Shown in pieces: positions 50,680 through 59,767 of a DNA stretch of 64,000 nucleotides. Position numbers and translations under genes: made by a program. Numbering within the stretch: the stretch's first letter is position 1; every line of letters starts with the position of its first letter. This stretch comes from an uncultured Alphaproteobacteria bacterium (GTDB lineage Bacteria; Pseudomonadota; Alphaproteobacteria; HIMB59; GCA-002718135). A model generated the notes under the pieces. It saw only the letters and a program-made list of their open reading frames with translations. It was not told the DNA's origin and ran no database searches. The stretch is taken from the NCBI GenBank assembly GCA_902600225.1, contig CACKIH010000001.1, positions 61,449-125,448 on the forward strand, given 5' to 3'.

Positions 50680-52020
50680 ATGCTAAAAAAAAATGATCTA
50701 ATAGATTACTTTTATAAAGGAATCAAAAATAAGAATGATTTACGCATAGGAGTAGAGCACGAGAAATTTGTTCTAAAAAAAGACAGTTTGCATCAATTAT
50801 CTTATGAAGAGCCCAATGGCATAAAAGATATTCTTTTAAAATTTGTAAATAAGGGATGGAAACCAAAGTATGATGATAAAAATACTACAATAATTGCGCT
50901 AGAAAGATTTGGTGAAAGTATAACTTTAGAACCAGGTGGTCAGATCGAATTATCTGGAGCACAATTAAAAAATATCCATCAAACCTGTACTGAAACTAAT
51001 AGACATTTAAAAGAATTAAAAGATATTGGGGAAGAATTTGGCTTTATATTATTAGGATTAGGTGTTGAGCCAAGTTTATCTCTTGATGAATTTCCTTGGA
51101 TGCCAAAACAAAGATATTCAATAATGAAAAAATATATGCCCAAAGTTGGTACTCTGGGACATCACATGATGAAACGCACATGTACAAACCAAGTAAATTT
51201 GGATTATCATTCCGAAGAAGATATGATTACTAAGTATCGATTAATGTTAAATCTTGAAGGTATAGCAACTGCAATATTTGCTAACTCACCTTTTGATCAA
51301 AAACAAGTTTCTAAATATAAGAGTTTAAGATCTCATTTTTGGCATCACACAGACAAAGATAGAACAGGTTTATTGCCATTTGTTTTTGATAAAGATTTTA
51401 ATTTTGAAAAATATGTGGAGTATGCTCTAGATGTACCAATGTATTTTGTAATTAAAAATCATAAATATATAAATATGACTAATTATACTTTTAGAGATTT
51501 TATGAAAAATAATATTTCTAAAGATTTAAACATTGAGCCTACTATAGAAGATTGGGTAAACCATTTATCAACTCTATTTCCTCAAGTTAGATTAAAGCAA
51601 TTCCTAGAAATTCGTTCTATGGACGCATGTTCATGGGATTTAATATGTTCTCAGCCTGCTTTTTGGATTGGTATTTTATACAATGATGAAGCTATTGATA
51701 AAACAAATGAAATTGTTGAAGGTTGGACTCAAAATGATAGAAATTTAATAAATAATTTAGCCCCAATAGAATGTTTACAAACAAAATTCAAAAATAGTGA
51801 TCTTTTAGATATTGCTCAAAAATTGTTTGAAATTTCAAAATCAGGTTTAGATAAAAGAAATATTCTAGTAAAAAATGAAAAATATAACGAAACATTTTAT
51901 CTAAAAGATCTAGAACAAAATCTATCAAATGGTCATTCACCAGCTGATTTATTAATCAATAAATATAATGGTAAATGGAAAAAAAATATTAAAAAAATAT
52001 ATGAGGAAGAAATTTTCTAA
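50680..52020 (+). CDS. gshA: Glutamate-cysteine ligase (plant/alphaproteobacterial type)
   Basis: A 446-aa enzyme making gamma-glutamylcysteine. RIGVEHEKFVL, SITLEPGGQIELSGAQL, QRYSIMKKYMPKVGTLGHHM and LDVPMYFV are diagnostic of the plant-type class. The stop overlaps gshB by one base, giving a two-gene glutathione operon. Mature enzymes of this class are often redox-controlled by disulfides; that cannot be judged here. Confidence 0.95.
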   Translation: MLKKNDLIDYFYKGIKNKNDLRIGVEHEKFVLKKDSLHQLSYEEPNGIKDILLKFVNKGWKPKYDDKNTTIIALERFGESITLEPGGQIELSGAQLKNIHQTCTETNRHLKELKDIGEEFGFILLGLGVEPSLSLDEFPWMPKQRYSIMKKYMPKVGTLGHHMMKRTCTNQVNLDYHSEEDMITKYRLMLNLEGIATAIFANSPFDQKQVSKYKSLRSHFWHHTDKDRTGLLPFVFDKDFNFEKYVEYALDVPMYFVIKNHKYINMTNYTFRDFMKNNISKDLNIEPTIEDWVNHLSTLFPQVRLKQFLEIRSMDACSWDLICSQPAFWIGILYNDEAIDKTNEIVEGWTQNDRNLINNLAPIECLQTKFKNSDLLDIAQKLFEISKSGLDKRNILVKNEKYNETFYLKDLEQNLSNGHSPADLLINKYNGKWKKNIKKIYEEEIF

Positions 52021-52958
52021 TGAAAAAAAGTATAGCAATTCAAATGGATAATATTGAAAAAATTGATTATGAATTCGATACATCTTTTTTAATAGGTTAT
52101 GAGGCACAAGAAAGAGATTATGATATTTTTTATTACAATCCAAAAGATTTATTCATAAAAGAGAATACTATTCAAGCATCTGGATATTATTTAGAGTTAT
52201 TGCTAGATGAAAAAAATTATTTCAATTTTAAATCTAATAAAATAATTGCCAAATTAGAAGATTTTAAATTTGTCTTTTTAAGACAAGATCCTCCTTTTGA
52301 TATGAATTATATTACATCGACTTATATTTTGGACTTACTTCCATCTTCCACAATTGTTGTGAATGATCCAACTGCAGTTAGAAATTCTACTGAAAAATTA
52401 TTTACATTTAATTTTAAAGAATTCATGCCACCTACTTTGGTTACAAATGATTTAAAAATTATTGAAGAATTTTTATACAAAGAAAAAGATATTATAACTA
52501 AACCACTCTATGGTAATGGAGGGGAGGGGATACATAGATTTGATAAAAGTAATTTCAATGCTAAAATATTAGAGGAATATTTACACTTGCCTATAATGGT
52601 CCAAAAATTTATCAATGAGATAGAGCATGGTGACAGGAGGATCGTTTTTTTTGATGGTGAATATTTTGGTTCAGTTGCTAGAATACCCCAAGAAGGTAAT
52701 TTAAAGGCAAATTTTCATGCTGGCGGAAAGGCAAATAAAACTGACTTAGTTTATAGAGACAAAGAAATCATCGAAAATTTGGGACCGAAGCTAAAAGAGC
52801 ACAATCTGTTTTTTGTTGGAATTGATATAATTGGAAATTATCTAACAGAAATAAACGTAACTTCACCTACAGGATTGAAGCAAATTAATACATTAAACAA
52901 TGTAAAATTAGAGAAAGATTTTTGGGATAAGCTTGAAGCTAAATATAAAATAGTCTAA
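52020..52958 (+). CDS. gshB: Glutathione synthetase
   Basis: A 312-aa ATP-grasp enzyme adding glycine to gamma-glutamylcysteine. LRQDPPFDMNYITSTYILDL, ITKPLYGNGGEGIHRF, VQKFINEIEHGDRRIVFFDG and the C-terminal INVTSPTGLKQI are conserved. It is coupled to gshA and followed 9 bases later by bioY. Confidence 0.95.
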   Translation: MKKSIAIQMDNIEKIDYEFDTSFLIGYEAQERDYDIFYYNPKDLFIKENTIQASGYYLELLLDEKNYFNFKSNKIIAKLEDFKFVFLRQDPPFDMNYITSTYILDLLPSSTIVVNDPTAVRNSTEKLFTFNFKEFMPPTLVTNDLKIIEEFLYKEKDIITKPLYGNGGEGIHRFDKSNFNAKILEEYLHLPIMVQKFINEIEHGDRRIVFFDGEYFGSVARIPQEGNLKANFHAGGKANKTDLVYRDKEIIENLGPKLKEHNLFFVGIDIIGNYLTEINVTSPTGLKQINTLNNVKLEKDFWDKLEAKYKIV

Positions 52959-52967
52959 AGACAAATT

Positions 52968-53582
52968 ATGAATAACACATTACTAATTGATGCATTATTT
53001 GCTAATTCAAAAACTCAGAAATTAGTTAGAAATATATTTATAATTATAATTGGCAGCTTACTATTAACAATATCTGCCAGAGTTAAAATTGATATACCTC
53101 CTGTTCCAATAACAATGCAGACATTAGTAGTCTTGGTTTTTGCTCTTACGGTTGGTTGGAAATTATCAGTAGCTACATTCTCATTTTACTTGTTTCAGGG
53201 TTTTGTTGGTATTCCTGTATTTGCTTCTTCACCATTTGGAGGGCCAGCTTATTTTATTGGACCAAGTGCTGGTTATTTAATAGGTATGCTCCTTTCATGT
53301 TACTTTGTTGGTTTGATGGCCGAAAAAAATTACGACAAGAATTATTTTAAAACACTTATAATATTATTCTTAGGTAGTATTATTATTTTTGTACCCGGTT
53401 TAATTTGGCTTGGTTTTTGGTATAACATTTTGTGGACTGATGCAGCTTCAGTAGATGTTTACCAAAGTTATTCAAAAGCAATTAATAATGGTTTGCTCTT
53501 ATATAAGTTCACAGAACCAGTAAAAATTGCTTTAGCTGCAACAATAACACCTTTAATTTGGCAGTTTATAAAAAATAAATAA
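52968..53582 (+). CDS. bioY: Biotin transporter BioY (S component)
   Basis: A 204-aa, six-helix ECF substrate-binding component. ARVKIDIPPVPITMQTLVVL, GPAYFIGPSAGYLIGM and the C-terminal PVKIALAATITPLI match the family. No bioM or bioN (ATPase, T component) is adjacent, so it either works alone, as some BioY do, or recruits partners encoded elsewhere. Its presence suggests biotin uptake. Confidence 0.9.
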   Translation: MNNTLLIDALFANSKTQKLVRNIFIIIIGSLLLTISARVKIDIPPVPITMQTLVVLVFALTVGWKLSVATFSFYLFQGFVGIPVFASSPFGGPAYFIGPSAGYLIGMLLSCYFVGLMAEKNYDKNYFKTLIILFLGSIIIFVPGLIWLGFWYNILWTDAASVDVYQSYSKAINNGLLLYKFTEPVKIALAATITPLIWQFIKNK

Positions 53583-53587
53583 AGTTA

Positions 53588-54478
53588 ATGAAAATTGGTA
53601 TTGATGTAGGTGGTACCAAAACTGAAGGTATTCTTCTAGATACACATGGAACTGAAATAGATAGAAAAAGAATTAATACTGAAAAAAGTTATGATGGAAC
53701 AATCAAGGGAATACTATCTATTATAAATCATTTTGAAGATAAGCATGGCAAAGCAGTATCTGTTGGTATGGGAATGCCAGGAGCCATATCAAATGATACA
53801 GCTTTAATTAAAAATGCTAATTCTATATGGTTAAATGGCAAACCTTTTAAGCAAGATTTAGATAAAATTTTAAATAGAAATGTGAATTTGGAAAATGATG
53901 CTAATTGTTTCACTCTTTCTGAAGCTGTAGATGGGGCTGGTAAAGGGTTTGACGTTGTTTTTGGAGTCATTATAGGAACTGGTGTAGGCGGTGGTATCAG
54001 TATAAATCAAAAAGTAATAAGAGGTCGTAATAGTATAAGTGGAGAGTGGGGGCACATAGTTTTGCCAAGCAGAACAGAAGATGAAAAAAAATATGTAAAA
54101 AAATGTTATTGTGGAAAAGATGGTTGCTTAGAAACCTATATATCTGGACCAGGCTTTTCATCTGTCTATAATTTACGTTTCAATAAAAATTATAATTCAC
54201 ATCAAATATTAGATGGTTTTAAAATTAAAGAAAAAGATAGTATCTTTGCACTTAATCAATATGTCGATCATTTAGCAAGAGGCTTATCTTTAGTTTGTAA
54301 TATTCTTGATCCAGATGTGATAGTTTTGGGTGGAGGTATGTCAAATATCGATTTTATTTATGAAAATATAAATGATGCTCTAAAAAAATATGTTTTTACT
54401 GATACGCTTCATACTAAAGTTGTAAAAAATATTCATGGTGATTCAAGTGGTGTAAGGGGAGCTGCTTGGCTCTCTTAA
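53588..54478 (+). CDS. ROK family sugar kinase
   Basis: A 296-aa ROK kinase. The phosphate-binding loop is DVGGTKTEG (6-14), the catalytic Asp is D104 in LENDANCF, and the zinc site is made by H156 with C173, C175 and C180 (CYCGKDGC). Related proteins are fructokinase (Mak) and N-acetylglucosamine kinase (NagK); the exact sugar cannot be read. It follows bioY by 5 bases and overlaps the convergent dehydrogenase by 4 bases. Confidence 0.88.
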   Translation: MKIGIDVGGTKTEGILLDTHGTEIDRKRINTEKSYDGTIKGILSIINHFEDKHGKAVSVGMGMPGAISNDTALIKNANSIWLNGKPFKQDLDKILNRNVNLENDANCFTLSEAVDGAGKGFDVVFGVIIGTGVGGGISINQKVIRGRNSISGEWGHIVLPSRTEDEKKYVKKCYCGKDGCLETYISGPGFSSVYNLRFNKNYNSHQILDGFKIKEKDSIFALNQYVDHLARGLSLVCNILDPDVIVLGGGMSNIDFIYENINDALKKYVFTDTLHTKVVKNIHGDSSGVRGAAWLS

Positions 54479-55926
54479 ATACCGCCCATTGAAATATATT
54501 TTATAGTTAAATAATCATCAAGGCCATATCGAGAACCTTCTCTTCCCATTCCTGATTCTTTTACACCCCCAAAAGGAACTTCTGCAATTGTTGGTAGTCC
54601 ATTATTAATAGATACAATGCCATATTCAAGTGCTTCGGCAACTCTCCAAATTCTTCCTATGTCTCTTGAATAGAAATATGAAGCTAATCCATAAGGAGTA
54701 TCATTAGCCATTTTAATCACTTCATCATCACTGGAAAATTTATAAAGAGGAGCAACGGGTCCGAATGTTTCTTCAAAAGTTATTTTTGCCTTTGTAGATA
54801 CATTAGAGAGAACAGTTGGCTGATAGAAATTCCCACCTAGTGAATGCACATCTCCACCAATTGCTATTTTAGCTCCTGTATTAACTGCGTCTTGTACATG
54901 ATCAACCACTTTTTCTAAAGAGGATTGATCAATTAAAGGACCAGATGTAATTCCATCTTCAAGTCCATTGCCCACTGTTATTTTACTGACTTCATTTGTA
55001 AATTTTTCTAGGAAATCATCATAAATATTTTCATGGACAAAAATTCTATTTGAACAAATACATGTTTGACCACTATTTCTAAATTTACTTTGAAGTGCGC
55101 CTGCAACAGCTTCATCCATATCTGCATCATCGAAAACAATAAAAGGTGCATGACCACCAAGTTCCATAGAAACTTTTTTTACTGTTGAGGCACTTTGCTC
55201 TAAAAGTATTTTTCCAACCTCTGTAGATCCAGTAAAAGAAATTTTTCTAACATTAGGGTTGCTTGTTAGTTCTTTACCAATTTCACTTGCCGATCCAGTT
55301 ATCACATTAAATACACCATTTGGAAAACCAGCTTCCTTAGCAAGTACTGCTACAGCTAATGCTGAATAGGGTGTTTGGCTTGCTGGTTTAACAACAGTAG
55401 TACAACCAACTGCTAGAGCGGCTGCACATTTTCTTGTTATCATTGAATTTGGAAAATTCCATGGAGTTATTGCTCCAACAACACCAACAGGTTGTTTAAT
55501 TATTACAATTCTTTTTCCAGGTCTTGGATCAGGAACTATGTCACCATAAACTCTTTTTGCTTCTTCAGCATAGAATTCAATATATGAAGCACCCATTAGT
55601 ATTTCACCCTTTGCTTCAGCTAGAGGTTTACCTTGCTCAATAGTCATGATTTTAGCTAAATCATCTGCATTTTCTGTAATTAACTCCCCCCATTTTTTAA
55701 GAATAACTGATCTTTCTTTCGCAGTAGTTTCTTTCCAAGTTTGGAAAGCAGTATTGGCATCATCTACAGCTTTTTTAGTTTCTGAAATTGAGCATTTTGG
55801 GACGTTGCCAATAATTTCAAGAGAGGCTGGATTATTTACCTCAAGGGTTTCACCTGAAGAACTGTCAACCCATTCCCCATTTATGAAACATTTTTGTTTA
55901 AAGAGTGATTTGTTATTTAATTCCAT
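54475..55926 (-). CDS. gabD: NAD(P)-dependent succinate-semialdehyde dehydrogenase family protein
   Basis: A 483-aa aldehyde dehydrogenase. ITPWNFPNSM and FTGSTEVGK (nucleotide binding), the base E255 in MELGGHAP and the nucleophile C289 in GQTCICSNR are present. GabD-type enzymes oxidise succinate semialdehyde. An ssd gene is a regular member of ectoine utilisation clusters, and this one is divergent from an EutA/EutB/EutC-like operon across a 43-base gap. A role in finishing that pathway is inferred; other semialdehydes are possible. Confidence 0.88.
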   Translation of the reverse strand: MELNNKSLFKQKCFINGEWVDSSSGETLEVNNPASLEIIGNVPKCSISETKKAVDDANTAFQTWKETTAKERSVILKKWGELITENADDLAKIMTIEQGKPLAEAKGEILMGASYIEFYAEEAKRVYGDIVPDPRPGKRIVIIKQPVGVVGAITPWNFPNSMITRKCAAALAVGCTTVVKPASQTPYSALAVAVLAKEAGFPNGVFNVITGSASEIGKELTSNPNVRKISFTGSTEVGKILLEQSASTVKKVSMELGGHAPFIVFDDADMDEAVAGALQSKFRNSGQTCICSNRIFVHENIYDDFLEKFTNEVSKITVGNGLEDGITSGPLIDQSSLEKVVDHVQDAVNTGAKIAIGGDVHSLGGNFYQPTVLSNVSTKAKITFEETFGPVAPLYKFSSDDEVIKMANDTPYGLASYFYSRDIGRIWRVAEALEYGIVSINNGLPTIAEVPFGGVKESGMGREGSRYGLDDYLTIKYISMGGI

Positions 55927-55969
55927 ATGTTTTAATTATAATGCATAGTTTTAAATTAAGGAAAATATA

Positions 55970-57073
55970 ATGACAATAGTTAATTCTTGGAATGAATGGG
56001 ATCCATTAAAACATGTTATAGTTGGAGCAGTTGAAAATGCCAACATACCTCCAATGGAACCAGCGCTTGAACCAAAAATTAGTAAAGATAGTGGTATGGC
56101 AGGATCTCATGGACCACGTTCAAAGGAATCAATTGATAAAGCAAATATACAATTAGAAAACTTTGTTAAAATTTTAAATTCCCTAAATATAAAAGTTGAT
56201 AGACCAACACCTATTGACTTTTCTCAGAGTATTGAGACACCCGATTGGTCTAATGATGGTATGTTTGGTTGCATGCCTCCAAGAGATGTTATTCTCACTG
56301 TAGGAAATGAAATGCTGGAAGCACCAATGTCTTATAGATGCAGATGGTTTGAGTACCTCGCCTATAGACCTTTACTTGAAAAATATTATTCAGAAGATAA
56401 AAATATGAGATGGGAGTCCGCACCTAAACCAAGATTAACAAGTCAATCTTATAAGTCTAATTATCTTCCTAAAGGTATAACGGAAGAAGAACGTTATAAA
56501 AAAATCGAAAATAGAGACATGATATTGACAGAAAAAGAACCACTTTTTGATGCAGCAGAAATTTTACGCTTTGGAAAAGATCTTTTTTATCATAACAATT
56601 TTACATCAAATTTAAGTGGTTTAGATTGGTTAAGAAGACACTATCCAAATCATCGCGTTCATCAAATTAATTTACCAGGTGATTTAATTCCAACTCACAT
56701 TGATGCATGTTTTACTCCTGTTAAACCAGGAGTTATAATTATTAATCCGAATAGAAAAATATCATCAGAGCAAAGAAAAATTTTTGATGATAATAAATGG
56801 GAAATTCATGAGGCAGCACCTTCTATTCATAATAGTCCACCACCTATGTGTTATTCATCAATCTGGCTATCTATGAATGTCTTGATAATTGATCCTAAAA
56901 CTATATGCGTCGAGGCAACTGAAGAAAAAATGATTAAACAAATGGAAAGTTTTGGATTGGAAGTTATTCCTGTTCCTTTTAGAGACGTTTATGCATTTGG
57001 GGGTAGTTTACATTGTGCCACTACTGATGTTCATAGAGAGGGTGAGTGTGAGGATTATTTTCCAAATCAATAA
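55970..57073 (+). CDS. AGAT-type amidinotransferase
   Basis: A 367-aa member of the arginine:glycine / inosamine-phosphate amidinotransferase family, which moves an amidino group from arginine to an amine. The catalytic triad is visible: D194 in PLFDAAEILRFG, H243 in PTHIDACF and C349 in FGGSLHCATTD. The D-to-H distance (49) equals that of human AGAT as I recall it. It begins WNEWDPLKHVIVG, as family members do. An AAGGA site precedes the ATG. It is the first gene of the operon and overlaps the eutA-like gene by one base. The acceptor amine is unknown. Confidence 0.85.
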   Translation: MTIVNSWNEWDPLKHVIVGAVENANIPPMEPALEPKISKDSGMAGSHGPRSKESIDKANIQLENFVKILNSLNIKVDRPTPIDFSQSIETPDWSNDGMFGCMPPRDVILTVGNEMLEAPMSYRCRWFEYLAYRPLLEKYYSEDKNMRWESAPKPRLTSQSYKSNYLPKGITEEERYKKIENRDMILTEKEPLFDAAEILRFGKDLFYHNNFTSNLSGLDWLRRHYPNHRVHQINLPGDLIPTHIDACFTPVKPGVIIINPNRKISSEQRKIFDDNKWEIHEAAPSIHNSPPPMCYSSIWLSMNVLIIDPKTICVEATEEKMIKQMESFGLEVIPVPFRDVYAFGGSLHCATTDVHREGECEDYFPNQ

Positions 57074-57828
57074 TGGATAGTTTTAATCAAAATAATTTTA
57101 AAGCCAATTTACATGATACAAACTTTTCTAGAATTGGTATAATTACACTATCAACAGATTTTACCATAGAGCAGGATTTTAGAAAAATTTGCCATAATTT
57201 GCCAGTTGATCTATTTTTTAATAGGATACCTTTTTTAAATCCTCTAACTCATGAAAATTATATGAGGATGGCTGATCATCTTACAGAAACAACAAACCAA
57301 ATACTACCCAATGAAAAAATACAAGTTGTAGCCTATGGATGTACTTCAGGTACTATTGAAATTGGTGAAAAAAGAATAAGATCTGAAATTTTCAAGGCTA
57401 AACCTGATGCTTTAATTACTACACCTATTACAGCAGCTGTCAAAGCACTTAAATTGCTCAACCATAAAAAAATTGCTGTTCTTACCCCTTATCCAAAAGA
57501 CGTTAATGTTAAAGTTTACGAATATTTAATTGATAGTGGATTTGAAATTAAATCATTTAGTTCGTTTAATTTAAATTATGATTCGGAAATTGCCAAAGTT
57601 ACTCATGATAGTTTAATACAAACAATTTCCTCAATTGATTTAACAGATGTTGATAGTATTTTTGTTTCTTGTACTGCATTAAAAGTAATTGATATTATCG
57701 AAACATTAGAGTCAAAATTAAGCACAGATATCATTTCAAGTAATCAAGCTATTATTTGGGATTCATTAAGGTTATCTAATATTAATCAAAAAATTGATGG
57801 TTTTGGTAACCTATTTAAATTACATTAA
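57073..57828 (+). CDS. eutA: EutA-like Asp/Glu racemase superfamily protein
   Basis: A 251-aa protein of the maleate isomerase/arylmalonate decarboxylase type. The two catalytic cysteines are C90 (VVAYGCTSGT) and C200 (FVSCTALK). The opening RIGIITLSTDFTIEQDF resembles EutA of ectoine utilisation clusters, where it is proposed to racemise an intermediate. It is followed by EutB-like and EutC-like genes, the order known from eutABC. The name rests on this context and should be taken as family level. Confidence 0.75.
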   Translation: MDSFNQNNFKANLHDTNFSRIGIITLSTDFTIEQDFRKICHNLPVDLFFNRIPFLNPLTHENYMRMADHLTETTNQILPNEKIQVVAYGCTSGTIEIGEKRIRSEIFKAKPDALITTPITAAVKALKLLNHKKIAVLTPYPKDVNVKVYEYLIDSGFEIKSFSSFNLNYDSEIAKVTHDSLIQTISSIDLTDVDSIFVSCTALKVIDIIETLESKLSTDIISSNQAIIWDSLRLSNINQKIDGFGNLFKLH

Positions 57829-57840
57829 ATAGGGTTTAAA

Positions 57841-58803
57841 TTGATTACACTTCAACAAATACAAGATGCACATAGGAAAATTTTACCTTATGTTAATTAT
57901 ACACCATTAATTAATTCTAATTTCTTATCAAAAAATACTACAGTAAAACTAAAGTTAGAAAATTTTCAAATCACTGGTTCATTTAAGTTAAGAGGTGCTG
58001 TTAATAAACTTCTTTCTTTAAGTGAAGATGACAAAAGCAAAGGAGTCATCGCAGTCTCTACAGGCAATCATGGCAAAGGCGTTGCTTATGCTTCAAAAGT
58101 ATTGGGTATTCAATCAACAATATACATGTCTTCAATGGTTCCAGAATATAGAAAAGAGGCTATTGAAAAATTAGGATCTAAAGTAGAAATTATTGGAAAG
58201 AATAGTGATGAAGCTGATTTGCATGCTAAACAAATTGCGAAAGAAAAAAATATCCCATTAATTCATCCTTTTGATGATGAAGATATTATAATAGGCCAAG
58301 GTACAGTTGGACTTGAAATGCTTAATGAATTTCCCGAAGTTGATACAGTAATTATCCCAACATCTGGTGGCGGTCTTATATCTGGAATAGCACAAGCTAT
58401 TAAACTGCAAAAACCTGACACAAAAATTATCGCCGTATCTATGGAAAGAGGCCCTTCAATGTATGAAAGTCTAAAAGAAGGCAGACCTGTTGATGTAGAG
58501 GAAACTGAAACTTTAGCTGATTGTTTAGGGGGTAGTATTGGTTTAGATAATAAATTTACATTTAATATCGTACAACAATACGTTGATGACTTTGTTTTAG
58601 TAAGTGAAGAAAAAATAGCTGAGGGAATTAGAATAAATTTTTTAGAACATAAAATTGTATCTGAAGGTGCTGCAGCAACAAGTGTTATGGTTGTTAAAGA
58701 AAAATTAACATCGCACTTAGGAAAAAATATAATCTGTTTAATTTGTGGTGGAAATATTGACTCGGAATTGTTTAACAAAGTTTTAAGTCATGCTCATCCT
58801 TAA
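57841..58803 (+). CDS. eutB: EutB-like threonine dehydratase-family protein
   Basis: A 320-aa fold-type II PLP enzyme without the C-terminal regulatory domain of IlvA. The PLP lysine is K49 in GSFKLRGAVNK, and PTSGGGLISGIA is the phosphate-binding loop. EutB-type proteins are thought to remove water from the hydroxylated intermediate of hydroxyectoine breakdown; related enzymes dehydrate threonine, serine or 3-hydroxyaspartate. The start is TTG, 12 bases after the eutA-like gene. It overlaps the eutC-like gene by 14 bases. Confidence 0.78.
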   Translation: MITLQQIQDAHRKILPYVNYTPLINSNFLSKNTTVKLKLENFQITGSFKLRGAVNKLLSLSEDDKSKGVIAVSTGNHGKGVAYASKVLGIQSTIYMSSMVPEYRKEAIEKLGSKVEIIGKNSDEADLHAKQIAKEKNIPLIHPFDDEDIIIGQGTVGLEMLNEFPEVDTVIIPTSGGGLISGIAQAIKLQKPDTKIIAVSMERGPSMYESLKEGRPVDVEETETLADCLGGSIGLDNKFTFNIVQQYVDDFVLVSEEKIAEGIRINFLEHKIVSEGAAATSVMVVKEKLTSHLGKNIICLICGGNIDSELFNKVLSHAHP

Positions 58804-59764
58804 TAAAAATGATATTATTCAACATGTAGATTTGAATAAAAATCTCATACCAATAATAGAGGAGGCTTTTATAAGTTTATCAAAAGGATTGGTAATGATG
58901 CCACCTATAATGAGAATTGATATTGAAAAATATCATGGTGAATCTGATGTTAAAGCTGCATACGTTGAGGGTCTTGATAGTTTTGCAATAAAAATCGCTT
59001 CAGGTTTTTTCGATAATCCAAAACTTGGTCTGCCATCTAGTAATGGATTGATGGTTTTATTAGATTCAAAGACTGGAGTTGTAAAATCTGTTTTATTAGA
59101 TGAAGGTTATCTTACAGATACTAGAACAGCTATAGCAGGAGCAATAGCTACAAAATATTTATCAAATCAAAATGCTAATTCTGTTGGTATTATTGGAGCT
59201 GGAATTCAAGCCAAATTACAACTTCAAGCAATAATGTTAGTTAGAAAAATAAAAAAAATAATAGTCTGGACAAGAGATGAGACAAAAGCAAACCAATTTA
59301 TCGAAGGTTTTAAAGATTTAGATTTAGATTTGCATGTAGCTTCTTCTTGCAAGGAGTTGGCAAGCTTATCAGAAATAATCGTTACATCGACTCCTAGTAA
59401 AAAACCACTTTTGGAATTTGATTGGATAATTAAAGGAACTCACATAACAGCAATGGGATCAGATGCAGAACAAAAAAATGAATTAGATCCTCATATGTTA
59501 AAACATTGCGATCAATATGTACCTGACAATCAATTACAAACAAGTGTTTTGGGTGAATTACATCATGCTTTAAAACAAAATATAATTTCTTCCAAAGAAA
59601 AATTTAATGAACTTGGCGATATTATTAACGATCCAAGCTTAGGAAGAAAAAATAAAGAGGATATAACAATATGTGATTTGACAGGAACTGGCGTACAAGA
59701 TACTGCAATAGCAAGATTTGCTTATAATCTTTGTAAAACAAATAATTTAGGCATCAATATTTAA
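58790..59764 (+). CDS. eutC: EutC-like ornithine cyclodeaminase/mu-crystallin family protein
   Basis: A 324-aa NAD(P)-binding protein. The active-site lysine is probably K68 in FAIKIASGFF, TDTRTA (109-114) is conserved, and GAGIQA (136-141) is the dinucleotide loop. The family covers ornithine cyclodeaminase, alanine dehydrogenase and imine reductases (including iminosuccinate reductase). Paired with an EutB-like dehydratase, it would plausibly reduce the imine formed after dehydration. True ornithine cyclodeaminase activity is an alternative, since an amidinotransferase in the operon could release ornithine. Confidence 0.78.
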   Translation: MLILNKNDIIQHVDLNKNLIPIIEEAFISLSKGLVMMPPIMRIDIEKYHGESDVKAAYVEGLDSFAIKIASGFFDNPKLGLPSSNGLMVLLDSKTGVVKSVLLDEGYLTDTRTAIAGAIATKYLSNQNANSVGIIGAGIQAKLQLQAIMLVRKIKKIIVWTRDETKANQFIEGFKDLDLDLHVASSCKELASLSEIIVTSTPSKKPLLEFDWIIKGTHITAMGSDAEQKNELDPHMLKHCDQYVPDNQLQTSVLGELHHALKQNIISSKEKFNELGDIINDPSLGRKNKEDITICDLTGTGVQDTAIARFAYNLCKTNNLGINI

Positions 59765-59767
59765 TTA

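Noticed and set aside
58263..58778. 171-codon open frame opposite the eutB-like gene
   Set aside because: It is a Ser/Ile/Pro-rich complement of a conserved enzyme with no recognisable motif or ribosome site.
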